Positions 16,824 to 23,809 of a stretch of 64,000 nucleotides of DNA are shown piece by piece. A program made the position numbers and the translations under genes. The stretch comes from N074bin45 sp039587475 (GTDB lineage: Bacteria > Gemmatimonadota > Gemmatimonadetes > Gemmatimonadales > GWC2-71-9), in the NCBI GenBank assembly GCA_039587475.1, contig JBDHIK010000002.1, positions 32,287 to 96,286 of the forward strand, read 5' to 3'. The notes beneath the pieces are model-generated. The model did not search any database. It was not told the origin of the DNA and saw only the letters and a program-made list of their open reading frames with translations. Each line of letters begins with the position of its first letter. The first letter of the stretch is position 1.

Positions 16824-17510
16824 TCAATGCAAGGCGGTGCCGCAGCCCCGAAGTTCCGTCTCGTCGAGGTGCAGCACGACGGTGCCGTCGAAACTCTCTC
16901 CGCTCATCGAATCGGTACACGGGTCGGCGGTGAGGGTCACGGTGAGCGTGTGATCGGATGCCCTGGCGTCCCACACGGTTCCTGCGAACGCCGAGCCGAC
17001 CGTCGGTGTGGGAGTGGCGAAACGGTAGTGTTCGGTGGCGTAGGCCGAAACCAGGCGCATCGAATCCGCGGCGATTTCCAAGGTCCAGCCCGGCTCGTTG
17101 CCCGCGGCCCAGAAGTCGGCTCCTCGCAACTTGGCATCTTCGATGATCGAACGGCGCCGCTGCTCCTGGCAAGTGGTCAGGTCGCCGCCGCCACGATCGA
17201 TGGTCGCCTCGGCGCCCCGACTCCACCACATCAGGGTTTCATCTCCGTACTTGGCGCCGGAGGCCGAGGGGAGGCGCGGCAGTTTGACCGTAGCCGACGG
17301 CAGGAACAGCCACAGATGGTCGTCGCCCTCATGGTTGGCGACGACGGTGGTCTGGTCGTCACAGTCATAGGCGAAGGTCGACAACTCCGGCACGCTCTCG
17401 ACCGAGCGGGCCGAGGTGCCCATCGGGCCACCACGATCGGCGCCATGGCACGCCAGCAGCGCGGCACTCGCGATCGCCGTCGGCAGTCGAGCCCGGCGCC
17501 ACGGATTCAC
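16824..17510 (-). CDS. MliC-like lipoprotein with COG3650-type domain
   Basis: 228 residues from GTG 17510, chosen because GTGA overlaps the stop of the FHA gene; the open frame upstream is a shadow of that gene. The lipobox is AALLAC with Cys21. Residues about 38-105 match the MliC/PliC lysozyme-inhibitor fold: STFAYDCDDQTTVVA, LFLPSATVKLPRLPSASGAKYGDETLMWWSRGAEATI. The second half starts with AAGNEPGWTLEIAADSMRLVS, as in COG3650 proteins that often accompany MliC, and ends with Cys-containing strands. It should sit on the envelope. Inhibition of lysozyme is family inference only. It is the last gene of a four-gene coupled operon. Confidence 0.8.
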   Translation of the reverse strand: MNPWRRARLPTAIASAALLACHGADRGGPMGTSARSVESVPELSTFAYDCDDQTTVVANHEGDDHLWLFLPSATVKLPRLPSASGAKYGDETLMWWSRGAEATIDRGGGDLTTCQEQRRRSIIEDAKLRGADFWAAGNEPGWTLEIAADSMRLVSAYATEHYRFATPTPTVGSAFAGTVWDARASDHTLTVTLTADPCTDSMSGESFDGTVVLHLDETELRGCGTALH

Positions 17511-18469
17511 GGCTGCACCATGCCGTCGACCTCTTCCTGCAGCGCGGCACTGCGGCGTCGGAAGTCCTCGACGGTCACCTTGGGGAGCAACGATACTCCG
17601 ACGGGTTTGAGCGTTCCGCTCCAGGGGATTTCGTTGGAGAAGGTATCCTCGGCTGCCAGGGCGAACATGCTCATCGCAGCCACGACCCCCGCCGTGATCC
17701 ACGCCGTCACGGCGACTTGGCGCCTGACCGGCATGGTCCCCACGATGCCGAAATGTCCGAACAACCCGCTGCCAAACAATGCCAGCGCCACCAATCCCAT
17801 CAGGAGTCCCACCAGCGAGGACCACGAGAACATGAACTCGAAGTATTCGGTGACGATGGCCGTCACCAGGAACAGGGCACTGATCAGGGCGGCCCAGGTA
17901 AGGTGCATCCAGAAGCGGAACTGCTGGCTCACCACCCGACCGGCGAAGGCCCATGCTCCGGCCCAGAGCCCCAGGAGCACCAGGCCGCCGAACGCTCCTC
18001 CAATGGCCTCCGCCCGGGTGACCTCCTCATAGCTGCTCTGGTAGTACATGGTCGCGAACAGCACCAAGGCGCCCAGGACGATGAGCCGGCGCCGAGGGGC
18101 CGTACCGATCACGGTCAACAAGTCGCGGTGCTGTCGAGTCTCCTTGAGGGTGGGCGCCACCGCCGCGCCAATGGCCTGGTAGCGCAGCTCGGTTTGCCCG
18201 ATTCGGAAGACGAGTCCTGACACCAGCACCAAATGGGGCACCCGGTCCCGGCCGGTCCCGAACAGGCCGTTGTCGCTGTCCAGGTCCCGTGCCAGGATGG
18301 AGTCCTCAGTGCGAACGATCGCCAGGTGATGTGGGCTCACATAGGGGTCGTCGAGGATGAGATCGTTGTCGTAACCGCGACCGACGGTGATCGCTTCTCC
18401 GGTCACCGCGTGGCGCGCGACCACCCGTCCGCGACGGTCCAGGACCTCGAGGTACCCTAGCGGATCCAT
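17507..18469 (-). CDS. FHA-domain membrane protein
   Basis: 320 residues. The N-terminal forkhead-associated domain (about 1-100) retains the phosphothreonine-binding residues: Gly30-Arg31 (VGRGYDNDL), Ser45-x-x-His48 (YVSPHHLAI) and Asn67-Gly68. Five to six hydrophobic segments follow between about 125 and 285 (LIVLGALVLFATMYY, AFGGLVLLGLWAGAWAFAG, LTWAALISALFLVTAIV, LLMGLVALALFG, AWITAGVVAAMSMFAL). The tail contains a short helix. The FHA domain would be cytoplasmic and could bind a phosphorylated partner, plausibly a kinase substrate. It overlaps the protease gene by 13 bp and the MliC-like gene by 4 bp. Confidence 0.88.
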   Translation of the reverse strand: MDPLGYLEVLDRRGRVVARHAVTGEAITVGRGYDNDLILDDPYVSPHHLAIVRTEDSILARDLDSDNGLFGTGRDRVPHLVLVSGLVFRIGQTELRYQAIGAAVAPTLKETRQHRDLLTVIGTAPRRRLIVLGALVLFATMYYQSSYEEVTRAEAIGGAFGGLVLLGLWAGAWAFAGRVVSQQFRFWMHLTWAALISALFLVTAIVTEYFEFMFSWSSLVGLLMGLVALALFGSGLFGHFGIVGTMPVRRQVAVTAWITAGVVAAMSMFALAAEDTFSNEIPWSGTLKPVGVSLLPKVTVEDFRRRSAALQEEVDGMVQP

Positions 18470-19728
18470 TCGAGCGCCTCCAGGTAGCGCGCCATGATGT
18501 CCAGGGCGTTCTCGAAGCTCACGCCGGACAGCACCAGGCTCGTCTCCAGTCCGACATCGGTCCCACCCAGGACGGCCGCCTTGATGACCGCGTCATAGAG
18601 TCCCTGTAGCTTGCGATACCCCCGGACACAGAACACGGCCTTGAGGGTCAGGTGCGAGGTGCGCACCGTTCGGTCCTCGCACGTGAAGCGGGTGACCTCG
18701 TCCTCGTTGCCGGCGAACCAGCGATCCGCCATCTGAAAGTCATCGGAATACAACGAATAGAAGCGGAACCGATTCAACTGGTCGCCTTCCAGCAGTCGGT
18801 GCCACAGCCGGACCACGCCCGACTCCATGTCGCTCGAAATGAAGATGTAGTCGTCGGTGCCGCATTGATGATCGACCAGGCTGTATGGCGCATCGTCGTC
18901 GGTGGTCGTGTCGCCCCAGCAATTGAAATACGGCGCCAACTTCGACGGCACACGGTACGGCCCCATGGTCACCGTGTCGTAGTCCCCGGCCAACAGGGGC
19001 CCGAGATAGGCCTCCTGGTGCTGGTCGATCTGGTGCTGCACCAATGGCAACAGGTCGTCTGGTGTCCGGTACCCAGGGGCTTGGACCTCTTCCATGAGCC
19101 GCAGGGCGCGACGTACCGGCACCAGGAAGCTGACCTCGTTTCCGGCGGTGGCGACATTGATTCCCACGACCTCGCCGCCCGCCGTGATGGTAGGGCCACC
19201 GCTCATCCCGGGATTGATGGGGCCGGTGAAGTGGATGCGCTCGTAGCGGGTGTGTTCGAGCATCCCGTTGAAGGTGCCCTCCGCGATCGTCAGGCCCAAT
19301 TCGTAGGGATGCCCCATCGAATACAGACGCCGCCCCTGGGCCACCGCGATTTCGGTCAAGGTGAAGTGCGATCCGACCAGGACCTCGCCCTGAATGACCG
19401 CCAGGTCGTGCACCACATCGAGTGCCAGCACCCGGACCGGGACGGTCTGCCCCGCTTCGGTAATGGCGACGGCGACGTAGCGTTCAGGGTCGTGGATCAG
19501 TTTGGAGATGACGTGGTAGTTGGTGATCAGGTGACCACGATCGCTGACCAGGAACCCGGAACCGGTCACCGCCTTCGCGGCCGAGCCGGCCTCGCGCACT
19601 TCGATCTTGACGACCCGGCCCGAGTAGCGGTCGAACACGTCGGCCGTGCTCGACGGCTCCTGTTGCGCCAGCGCTGGCCCGGCCACACAGGTGAGGGCCC
19701 ACGCCACGAGAGCCACCCGGAGTCTCAT
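18457..19728 (-). CDS. Exported trypsin-like (S1C, HtrA-type) serine protease with extra C-terminal domain
   Basis: 423 residues from ATG 19728, with a signal peptide ending near PALAQ. The catalytic residues are His72 (LITNYHVISK), Asp108 (DVVHDLAVI) and Ser176 (NPGMSGGPTI), with SMGHPYELGLTIAEGTFNG in the substrate groove. No PDZ domain is visible. Residues about 220-423 form an unrecognised domain with Cys residues (NCWGD, HQCGTDDY, TCEDRTV, FCVRGYRKLQG) that may form disulfides. It would be a periplasmic quality-control or regulatory protease. Its start overlaps the cytochrome gene by 4 bp (ATGA), and its end overlaps the FHA gene by 13 bp. Confidence 0.88.
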   Translation of the reverse strand: MRLRVALVAWALTCVAGPALAQQEPSSTADVFDRYSGRVVKIEVREAGSAAKAVTGSGFLVSDRGHLITNYHVISKLIHDPERYVAVAITEAGQTVPVRVLALDVVHDLAVIQGEVLVGSHFTLTEIAVAQGRRLYSMGHPYELGLTIAEGTFNGMLEHTRYERIHFTGPINPGMSGGPTITAGGEVVGINVATAGNEVSFLVPVRRALRLMEEVQAPGYRTPDDLLPLVQHQIDQHQEAYLGPLLAGDYDTVTMGPYRVPSKLAPYFNCWGDTTTDDDAPYSLVDHQCGTDDYIFISSDMESGVVRLWHRLLEGDQLNRFRFYSLYSDDFQMADRWFAGNEDEVTRFTCEDRTVRTSHLTLKAVFCVRGYRKLQGLYDAVIKAAVLGGTDVGLETSLVLSGVSFENALDIMARYLEALEWIR

Positions 19729-20126
19729 TCGATCCCGGCCTGTTGCTGCAACCAGCGCACGTAGGCAATGATGCGGTCGACCTGTTCCGGGGGCAGCTCC
19801 GGCATGGCCGGCATGGCCCCGAACGACCAATGGTGCGGCGCCACGCCACGCTGTACCGCCAGGTGGAATGCCGCATCGGCATGGTGGCCCGGCCGATAGA
19901 CATCGTCGACCAGAGGCGGCCCCTCAACGGAGCCGCGACCCTCGGGCCCGTGACACCTGGCGCAACTACCGTTGTACATGGTCTCCCCCGCAATCAGGCT
20001 GGCAGGCGGAGGTCCGGGATCGAAGTCGGCCAGGCCCGGGCCGTCGCCAGAGGCACAGGCCGTCAGCCAGGCGAGCATGGAGACGCAGCCCCATAGCCGG
20101 CTCGCCATCTCAGGGGGTAACGCCAT
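19725..20126 (-). CDS. Cytochrome c lipoprotein, class I-like
   Basis: 133 residues. A signal sequence is followed by a possible lipobox LTAC with Cys24. The haem motif is Cys55-Ala-Arg-Cys58-His59 (NGSCARCHGPEGRG), followed by a proline-rich segment and FGAMPAMPELPPEQVDRIIAYVRWLQ, where Met105 or Met108 should be the axial ligand. The single-haem, about 90-residue core is typical of small class I cytochromes that pass electrons to oxidases or act as domain partners. It is the first gene of a four-gene overlapping operon with a protease, an FHA protein and an MliC-like lipoprotein, an unexpected set of partners. Confidence 0.85.
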   Translation of the reverse strand: MALPPEMASRLWGCVSMLAWLTACASGDGPGLADFDPGPPPASLIAGETMYNGSCARCHGPEGRGSVEGPPLVDDVYRPGHHADAAFHLAVQRGVAPHHWSFGAMPAMPELPPEQVDRIIAYVRWLQQQAGIE

Positions 20127-20220
20127 GTGCCTCAGGTGGTTGAAGATGAAGTAAGATGGGTCCCGAGGCCACGGGATTCAACGTGCGGGCCCCCCGGGGC
20201 GCCGATCGTTGGGAATGGAA

Positions 20221-20309
20221 AAAGAATGAAGGCCAATTCATGATCATCTCATCATAACTCAATTCGCATACAGGCATACTTAGGCCACACCCAAGCCGGG
20301 AATAGTTCT
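20221..20309 (+). promoter_or_regulatory. AT-rich upstream region of the sulfur operon, with direct repeat
   Basis: The 183 bp between the divergent cytochrome and SQR-like genes contain a markedly AT-rich stretch in otherwise GC-rich DNA. It holds a direct repeat, GCATAC at 20266-20271 and 20274-20279, and a weak inverted pair GAAT...ATTC (20224-20239, 8-bp spacing). I see no clear -35/-10 pair. This is a plausible operator and promoter zone for the SQR-like gene; ArsR-type sulfide regulators use related palindromes, but no such regulator is nearby. Confidence 0.4.
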
Positions 20310-21575
20310 ATGCGTCAAGTAGTCATCCTCGGGGCCGGCACCGCCGGCACCATCATGGCCAATCGTATCGCTCGCCAGAACAGAGCTGCCATGGCCGCGG
20401 GCGATCTGGCGATCACCGTGGTGGACCAGGACGGCAAGCACCTGTATCAGCCTGGGCTGCTGTTCGTTCCGTTCGGGGTCTATCGGCCGGAGGACATCGT
20501 CAAGCCGCGGCGCCCCCAGTTGCCGCGGCAGGTGCGGTTTCTCGTGTCCCAGATCGACCGCGTGGAGCCGGACGGGAATCAGGTGCTGCTGACGGACGGC
20601 ACCGCGCTGCCCTACGACGTGTTGGTGGTGGCCACGGGAACCAGGATCGCGCCCGAGGAAACCGAGGGGCTCACGGGGACCGGCTGGCGCAAGACGGCCT
20701 TCGACTTCTACACGCTCGAGGGCGCGTCGGCACTGGCGGAAGCCCTGGCGCATTGGGAGGGCGGTAAGCTGGTCATCAACGTGGTGGACATGCCCATCAA
20801 GTGCCCGGTCGCGCCTCTGGAGTTTGCGTTCCTGGCCGATTGGTACTTCACCGAACGCGGTATCCGAGACCAGGTCGACATCAGTTACGTGACTCCCCTG
20901 CCGGGTGCCTTCACCAAACCGGCCGCCTCGAGCACGTTGGGGTACCTGTTGACGAACAAAGGCATCACGTTGCATACGGAGTTCAACGCAGGGGAGGTCG
21001 ACGGCACCGCGGGCCGTCTCGTCTCGTGGGATGAGCGAGAGGTGCCGTACGATCTCCTGGTTTCCATCCCGTTACACATGGGGTCGGCGTTCGTCGGCCG
21101 GAGTCCCGGCTTGGGTGATGATCTGGACTTCGTGCTGACGGACCCGGCCACTCTTCAAGCCAAGGTCAAGGACAACATCTTCGCCTTGGGAGACGCGACC
21201 AATGTGCCGACGTCCAAAGCCGGGTCGGTAGCGCACTTCCAGGCGGAAGTGCTGTCCGAAAACATCCAGGCCTATCTGGAGCACCGACCGTTGCCGGAGC
21301 GGTCGGACGGTCATGCCAATTGTTTCATCGAGACCGGCTTCGGCAAAGGGTTGCTCATCGATTTCAACTACGAGGTCGAGCCGCTTCCCGGTCGCTTTCC
21401 CTTGCCCAAGCTGGGGCCCCTACCCTTGTTGAAGGAGAGCCGAATCAACCATTGGGGCAAGATGGCGTTTCGCTGGATCTACTGGAACATGCTGTTGCCG
21501 GGACGGGACCTTCCGTTGGTGACGGCCAATCTCGACATGCGTGGCAAGGACCTCCCGGCCAGCCACGCCGCATGA
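20310..21575 (+). CDS. Sulfide:quinone oxidoreductase-like flavoprotein
   Basis: 421 residues. The FAD-binding fold begins with VVILGAGTAGTIMANRIA and has VVATGTRI and NIFALGDATNVPTSKAGSVAHFQAEVL, the second dinucleotide site. Two cysteines, Cys165 (MPIKCPVAPLEF) and Cys338 (HANCFIETG), are at the positions of the redox pair of SQR. The third, dispensable cysteine of some SQRs is absent. A hydrophobic C-terminal part (KMAFRWIYWNMLLPG) would bind the membrane. It should oxidise sulfide or persulfide to sulfane sulfur and pass electrons to quinone. It is 19 bp ahead of the DsrC-like gene, in an apparent operon. Confidence 0.85.
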   Translation: MRQVVILGAGTAGTIMANRIARQNRAAMAAGDLAITVVDQDGKHLYQPGLLFVPFGVYRPEDIVKPRRPQLPRQVRFLVSQIDRVEPDGNQVLLTDGTALPYDVLVVATGTRIAPEETEGLTGTGWRKTAFDFYTLEGASALAEALAHWEGGKLVINVVDMPIKCPVAPLEFAFLADWYFTERGIRDQVDISYVTPLPGAFTKPAASSTLGYLLTNKGITLHTEFNAGEVDGTAGRLVSWDEREVPYDLLVSIPLHMGSAFVGRSPGLGDDLDFVLTDPATLQAKVKDNIFALGDATNVPTSKAGSVAHFQAEVLSENIQAYLEHRPLPERSDGHANCFIETGFGKGLLIDFNYEVEPLPGRFPLPKLGPLPLLKESRINHWGKMAFRWIYWNMLLPGRDLPLVTANLDMRGKDLPASHAA

Positions 21576-21594
21576 TTCAAGGAGGAGTGGCACC

Positions 21595-21909
21595 ATGACA
21601 ACGACCACGATCGCCGGCAAGGACCTGATCGTCGACGGCGAAGGATTCCTGCAACAGCCCGACCAGTGGAGCCGGGACGTCGCCGAGGCCATGGCCGCGG
21701 ACCTGGGGCTCAGCCTGAACGAGCGCCACTGGCTGGTGATCGACTACATGCGGAACACCTATCTGGAGACGGGCCAGGCGCCGACCATTCGGTCCCTGGG
21801 TAAGCAGTCCGGGGTGCCCGTCAAGGAGTTGTATCAGCTGTTCCCCAAAGGGCCGGCCAAGCTGGCCGCCAAGCTGGCGGGGATCCCCAAGCCTCACGGC
21901 TGCATCTAA
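21595..21909 (+). CDS. TusE/DsrC family sulfur carrier
   Basis: 104 residues from ATG 21595, preceded by AGGAGG at nine bases. The sequence starts with TIAGKDLIVDGEGFLQQPDQW and has MRNTYLETGQAPTIRSLGKQSG, the winged-helix-like core. It ends with GIPKPHGCI: the penultimate Cys103 is the carrier residue. The upstream second cysteine of true DsrC (11 residues before) is Ala here, so only the single, TusE-like cysteine remains. The protein would take sulfane sulfur as a persulfide. It lies between the SQR-like flavoprotein and a DsrE-type protein, which fits a sulfur relay. Confidence 0.9.
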   Translation: MTTTTIAGKDLIVDGEGFLQQPDQWSRDVAEAMAADLGLSLNERHWLVIDYMRNTYLETGQAPTIRSLGKQSGVPVKELYQLFPKGPAKLAAKLAGIPKPHGCI

Positions 21910-21925
21910 GGAAGGAGCCGGCATC

Positions 21926-22438
21926 ATGACGGTTGCTAACGCACCGGACATGGTCCCCGCCGCCACCGAGGCGCCGGAGACCATCAAGAAGGTCTCGATC
22001 ATCATTTCCAAAGGCTCGCTGGAAGGCGTGTATCCGGGCCTCATCATGGCCAATGGCGCCAGGATGGAAGGCATCGAAGCGAACGTCTTCTTCACCTTCT
22101 TCGGGATGGAGGCCATCCAGAAGAAGCGGGCAGACCATCTCAAGGTGGCTACCGTGGGGAATCCCGGCATGCACATTCCCACGTGGCTGGGTGGTCTCCC
22201 GGGTATGAGCGGTCTGGCCACAGGCCAGATGAAGAAGAAGATCGAGGAACTCGATATCCCACCGGTCCCCGAGTTCCTGGAATTGATCGCGGACTCCGGC
22301 GGGAGTCTCTACGCCTGCAAGGCCACGGTGGATATGTTCGGCCTGACCAAGGATGATTTTCTGCCCCAGGTCGAGGAGGTCATCACGGTGGGCGATTTTT
22401 ACGGCATGGCGGCGGGCGGTCAGATCATCTTCACCTGA
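21926..22438 (+). CDS. DsrE/DsrF-like sulfurtransferase (DsrE2 type)
   Basis: 170 residues. KKVSIIISKGSLEGVYPGLIMANGARMEGIEANVFFTFFGMEAI is the DsrE/F/H Rossmann-like core. Cys131 in GSLYACKATVDMFGL is the conserved sulfur-binding cysteine of the DsrE2 group. The start ATG 21926 is preceded by GGAAGGAG. It is soluble and likely passes sulfane sulfur to or from the TusE/DsrC-like carrier encoded 16 bp upstream. Together with the flavoprotein this is a three-gene sulfur-handling operon. A rhodanese or TusA is not present in the window. No terminator is clear before the convergent barrel gene. Confidence 0.9.
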   Translation: MTVANAPDMVPAATEAPETIKKVSIIISKGSLEGVYPGLIMANGARMEGIEANVFFTFFGMEAIQKKRADHLKVATVGNPGMHIPTWLGGLPGMSGLATGQMKKKIEELDIPPVPEFLELIADSGGSLYACKATVDMFGLTKDDFLPQVEEVITVGDFYGMAAGGQIIFT

Positions 22439-22542
22439 GAGCAGAGGAGGGGGGAACGGGGCCGTCTTGCTCCCATGGTCGGCAACGACTGGTCGCGCTC
22501 CCCTCCCTTCTCCCTTATGCCCTGCCCCCTCTCCCCACACCG

Positions 22543-23328
22543 TCAGGGCGCGGACACCGGTGTGGCCCAGTCTCCACCGATCCGAATGCGTATCCCGTCG
22601 ACCCCGCCCCGGAAGCGGTAGCCGACGCTGATGCGCGGCAGCCGCAGGAACCAGATCTTGGGTCGCACATCATAGAACCCCAGAGTAATCCCCACTTCGT
22701 AGCCTTCCTGTACCTGGGCCGTGCTGCCACTGGCCGCCAGGAAATCGAGGCTGTTCAGGAAATACCCGGCTTCGGCATAGACGCCGCCGAACATGTCGTG
22801 GCCGGAGACCCGCACGGGCATCGCGTGCCGAGCTTCCAGGTGCAACAGCCCTTGCACCTGGTCGTCGGTGCTGCCCAGCTCGTTGCCCGACGTGCCGTTC
22901 AGGCGGACGGCCGGTTCAACGCTGAAGTGCCATTGGCGCCACGGGAAAATGAACTCCCCCAGCATGCCGGCTTCGATGAGGAACACGGTCTCGCCGTTCG
23001 CCAGGTCCTTCCCGACACCCATGTCGAGGAAGGGACGAAGCGTGCGATAGCGGTGCAACGGGATCAGCAGTTCGGCGCCGGCCAGGAACGCATTGGTGCG
23101 GAGGGTGCCCAGGTCGATATTGTCGATGGTCTTGAAGTCGCGGATGACGACGGTGGCGGCCACGCGGAGCTTGATACCCACCGTGGACTCGCCCATCGGT
23201 CGGAGCGAGTACGACACGGGGATCCGGATCGCCAGGAAATCCCCGGTGATGCTATCGGCGGGAGCTTGGGCCGCCAGCAGCGCCGGGAACAGGCCCAGCC
23301 CGACGACGAGGTGAAGGAGTCGTGGCAC
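22543..23328 (-). CDS. Hypothetical outer-membrane beta-barrel protein
   Basis: 261 residues. A signal peptide (LLHLVVGLGLFPALLAAQ) precedes a chain of amphipathic strands: IRIPVSYSLRPMGESTVGIKLRVAATVVIRDF, FLAGAELLIPLHRYRTLRPFLDMGVG, HFSVEPAVRLNG, VYAEAGYFLNS, YEVGITLGFYDVRPKIWF. The pattern suggests an eight- to ten-strand outer-membrane barrel. No named family is recognised. It is a single minus-strand gene; a strong hairpin (23342-23371) separates it from the upstream operon. The product might serve adhesion, transport or structure, which cannot be decided here. Confidence 0.7.
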   Translation of the reverse strand: MPRLLHLVVGLGLFPALLAAQAPADSITGDFLAIRIPVSYSLRPMGESTVGIKLRVAATVVIRDFKTIDNIDLGTLRTNAFLAGAELLIPLHRYRTLRPFLDMGVGKDLANGETVFLIEAGMLGEFIFPWRQWHFSVEPAVRLNGTSGNELGSTDDQVQGLLHLEARHAMPVRVSGHDMFGGVYAEAGYFLNSLDFLAASGSTAQVQEGYEVGITLGFYDVRPKIWFLRLPRISVGYRFRGGVDGIRIRIGGDWATPVSAP

Positions 23329-23341
23329 CCCCCAAACTAGA

Positions 23342-23371
23342 GCCCGGGCCTGGGAAATCCCAGGCGCCGGG
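23342..23371 (-). terminator. Terminator-like GC-rich hairpin
   Basis: GCCTGGG (23348-23354) and CCCAGGC (23359-23365) form a perfect 7-bp stem with the loop AAAT. The outer arms CCCGG and CCGGG extend the stem with one bulge. It lies just beyond the stop of the NTF2-like gene at 23381 on the minus strand. No U tract follows, so it could be a terminator that works with other factors or simply a structural hairpin. Confidence 0.55.
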
Positions 23372-23380
23372 AGCCCATGC

Positions 23381-23809
23381 TTACTCCTTGCGCTCGCTGT
23401 CGAAGATCTTGTTCACGATCTTCCATTCACCGTCGATCTTGAGTAGCGACATGTAGTCATAGATCGTCGAGGTCGGGCGGGCCAGTTCGAGCTTGGCCAC
23501 AGCGGCGTTGCCGAATCGGTCGATCGACACGATCGACTTCTGAACGTCCCCCTGGGGTGCGCCGGCGTTGGCCTCGACCCGAGCCAGGAAGTCCGCGATC
23601 GGGACCTGATGCATCTCGCCGTCACGGACGTACCACATGTTGGCGTCAGGATGGAAGGCCTTCCGCATCTCGAAACCGCCGTCGAAGTAATGCTGGACGG
23701 TCGCCCGGATGGCCTCATCGTCGGCGTCTTGGGCGGAGCGCGTGGCGTATGTCGCACCGCCAACAATGACGGTGAGCGCCAGGGCGCCGATCACGGTGAG
23801 TGCCTTCAT
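23381..23809 (-). CDS. Exported NTF2-like / lumazine-binding-like protein
   Basis: 142 residues from ATG 23809, preceded by AGGAGA. A signal peptide or anchor (MKALTVIGALALTVIVGGATYA) leads to DDEAIRATVQHYFDGGFEMRKAFHPDANMWYVRDGEMHQVPIADFLARVEA. This matches the putative lumazine-binding/SnoaL-like family, and the end IYDYMSLLKIDGEWKIVNKIFDSE is typical of it. It should be periplasmic. No reaction is known for these members. Its ATG overlaps the stop of the LanC-like gene by four bases, so it is the third gene of an operon with a LanC-like lipoprotein and a DUF5916 barrel. Confidence 0.8.
   Translation of the reverse strand: MKALTVIGALALTVIVGGATYATRSAQDADDEAIRATVQHYFDGGFEMRKAFHPDANMWYVRDGEMHQVPIADFLARVEANAGAPQGDVQKSIVSIDRFGNAAVAKLELARPTSTIYDYMSLLKIDGEWKIVNKIFDSERKE

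Noticed and set aside
20224..20239. GAAT-N8-ATTC inverted repeat ahead of the sulfur operon
   Set aside because: Only four matched bases per arm; expected by chance in an AT-rich stretch.
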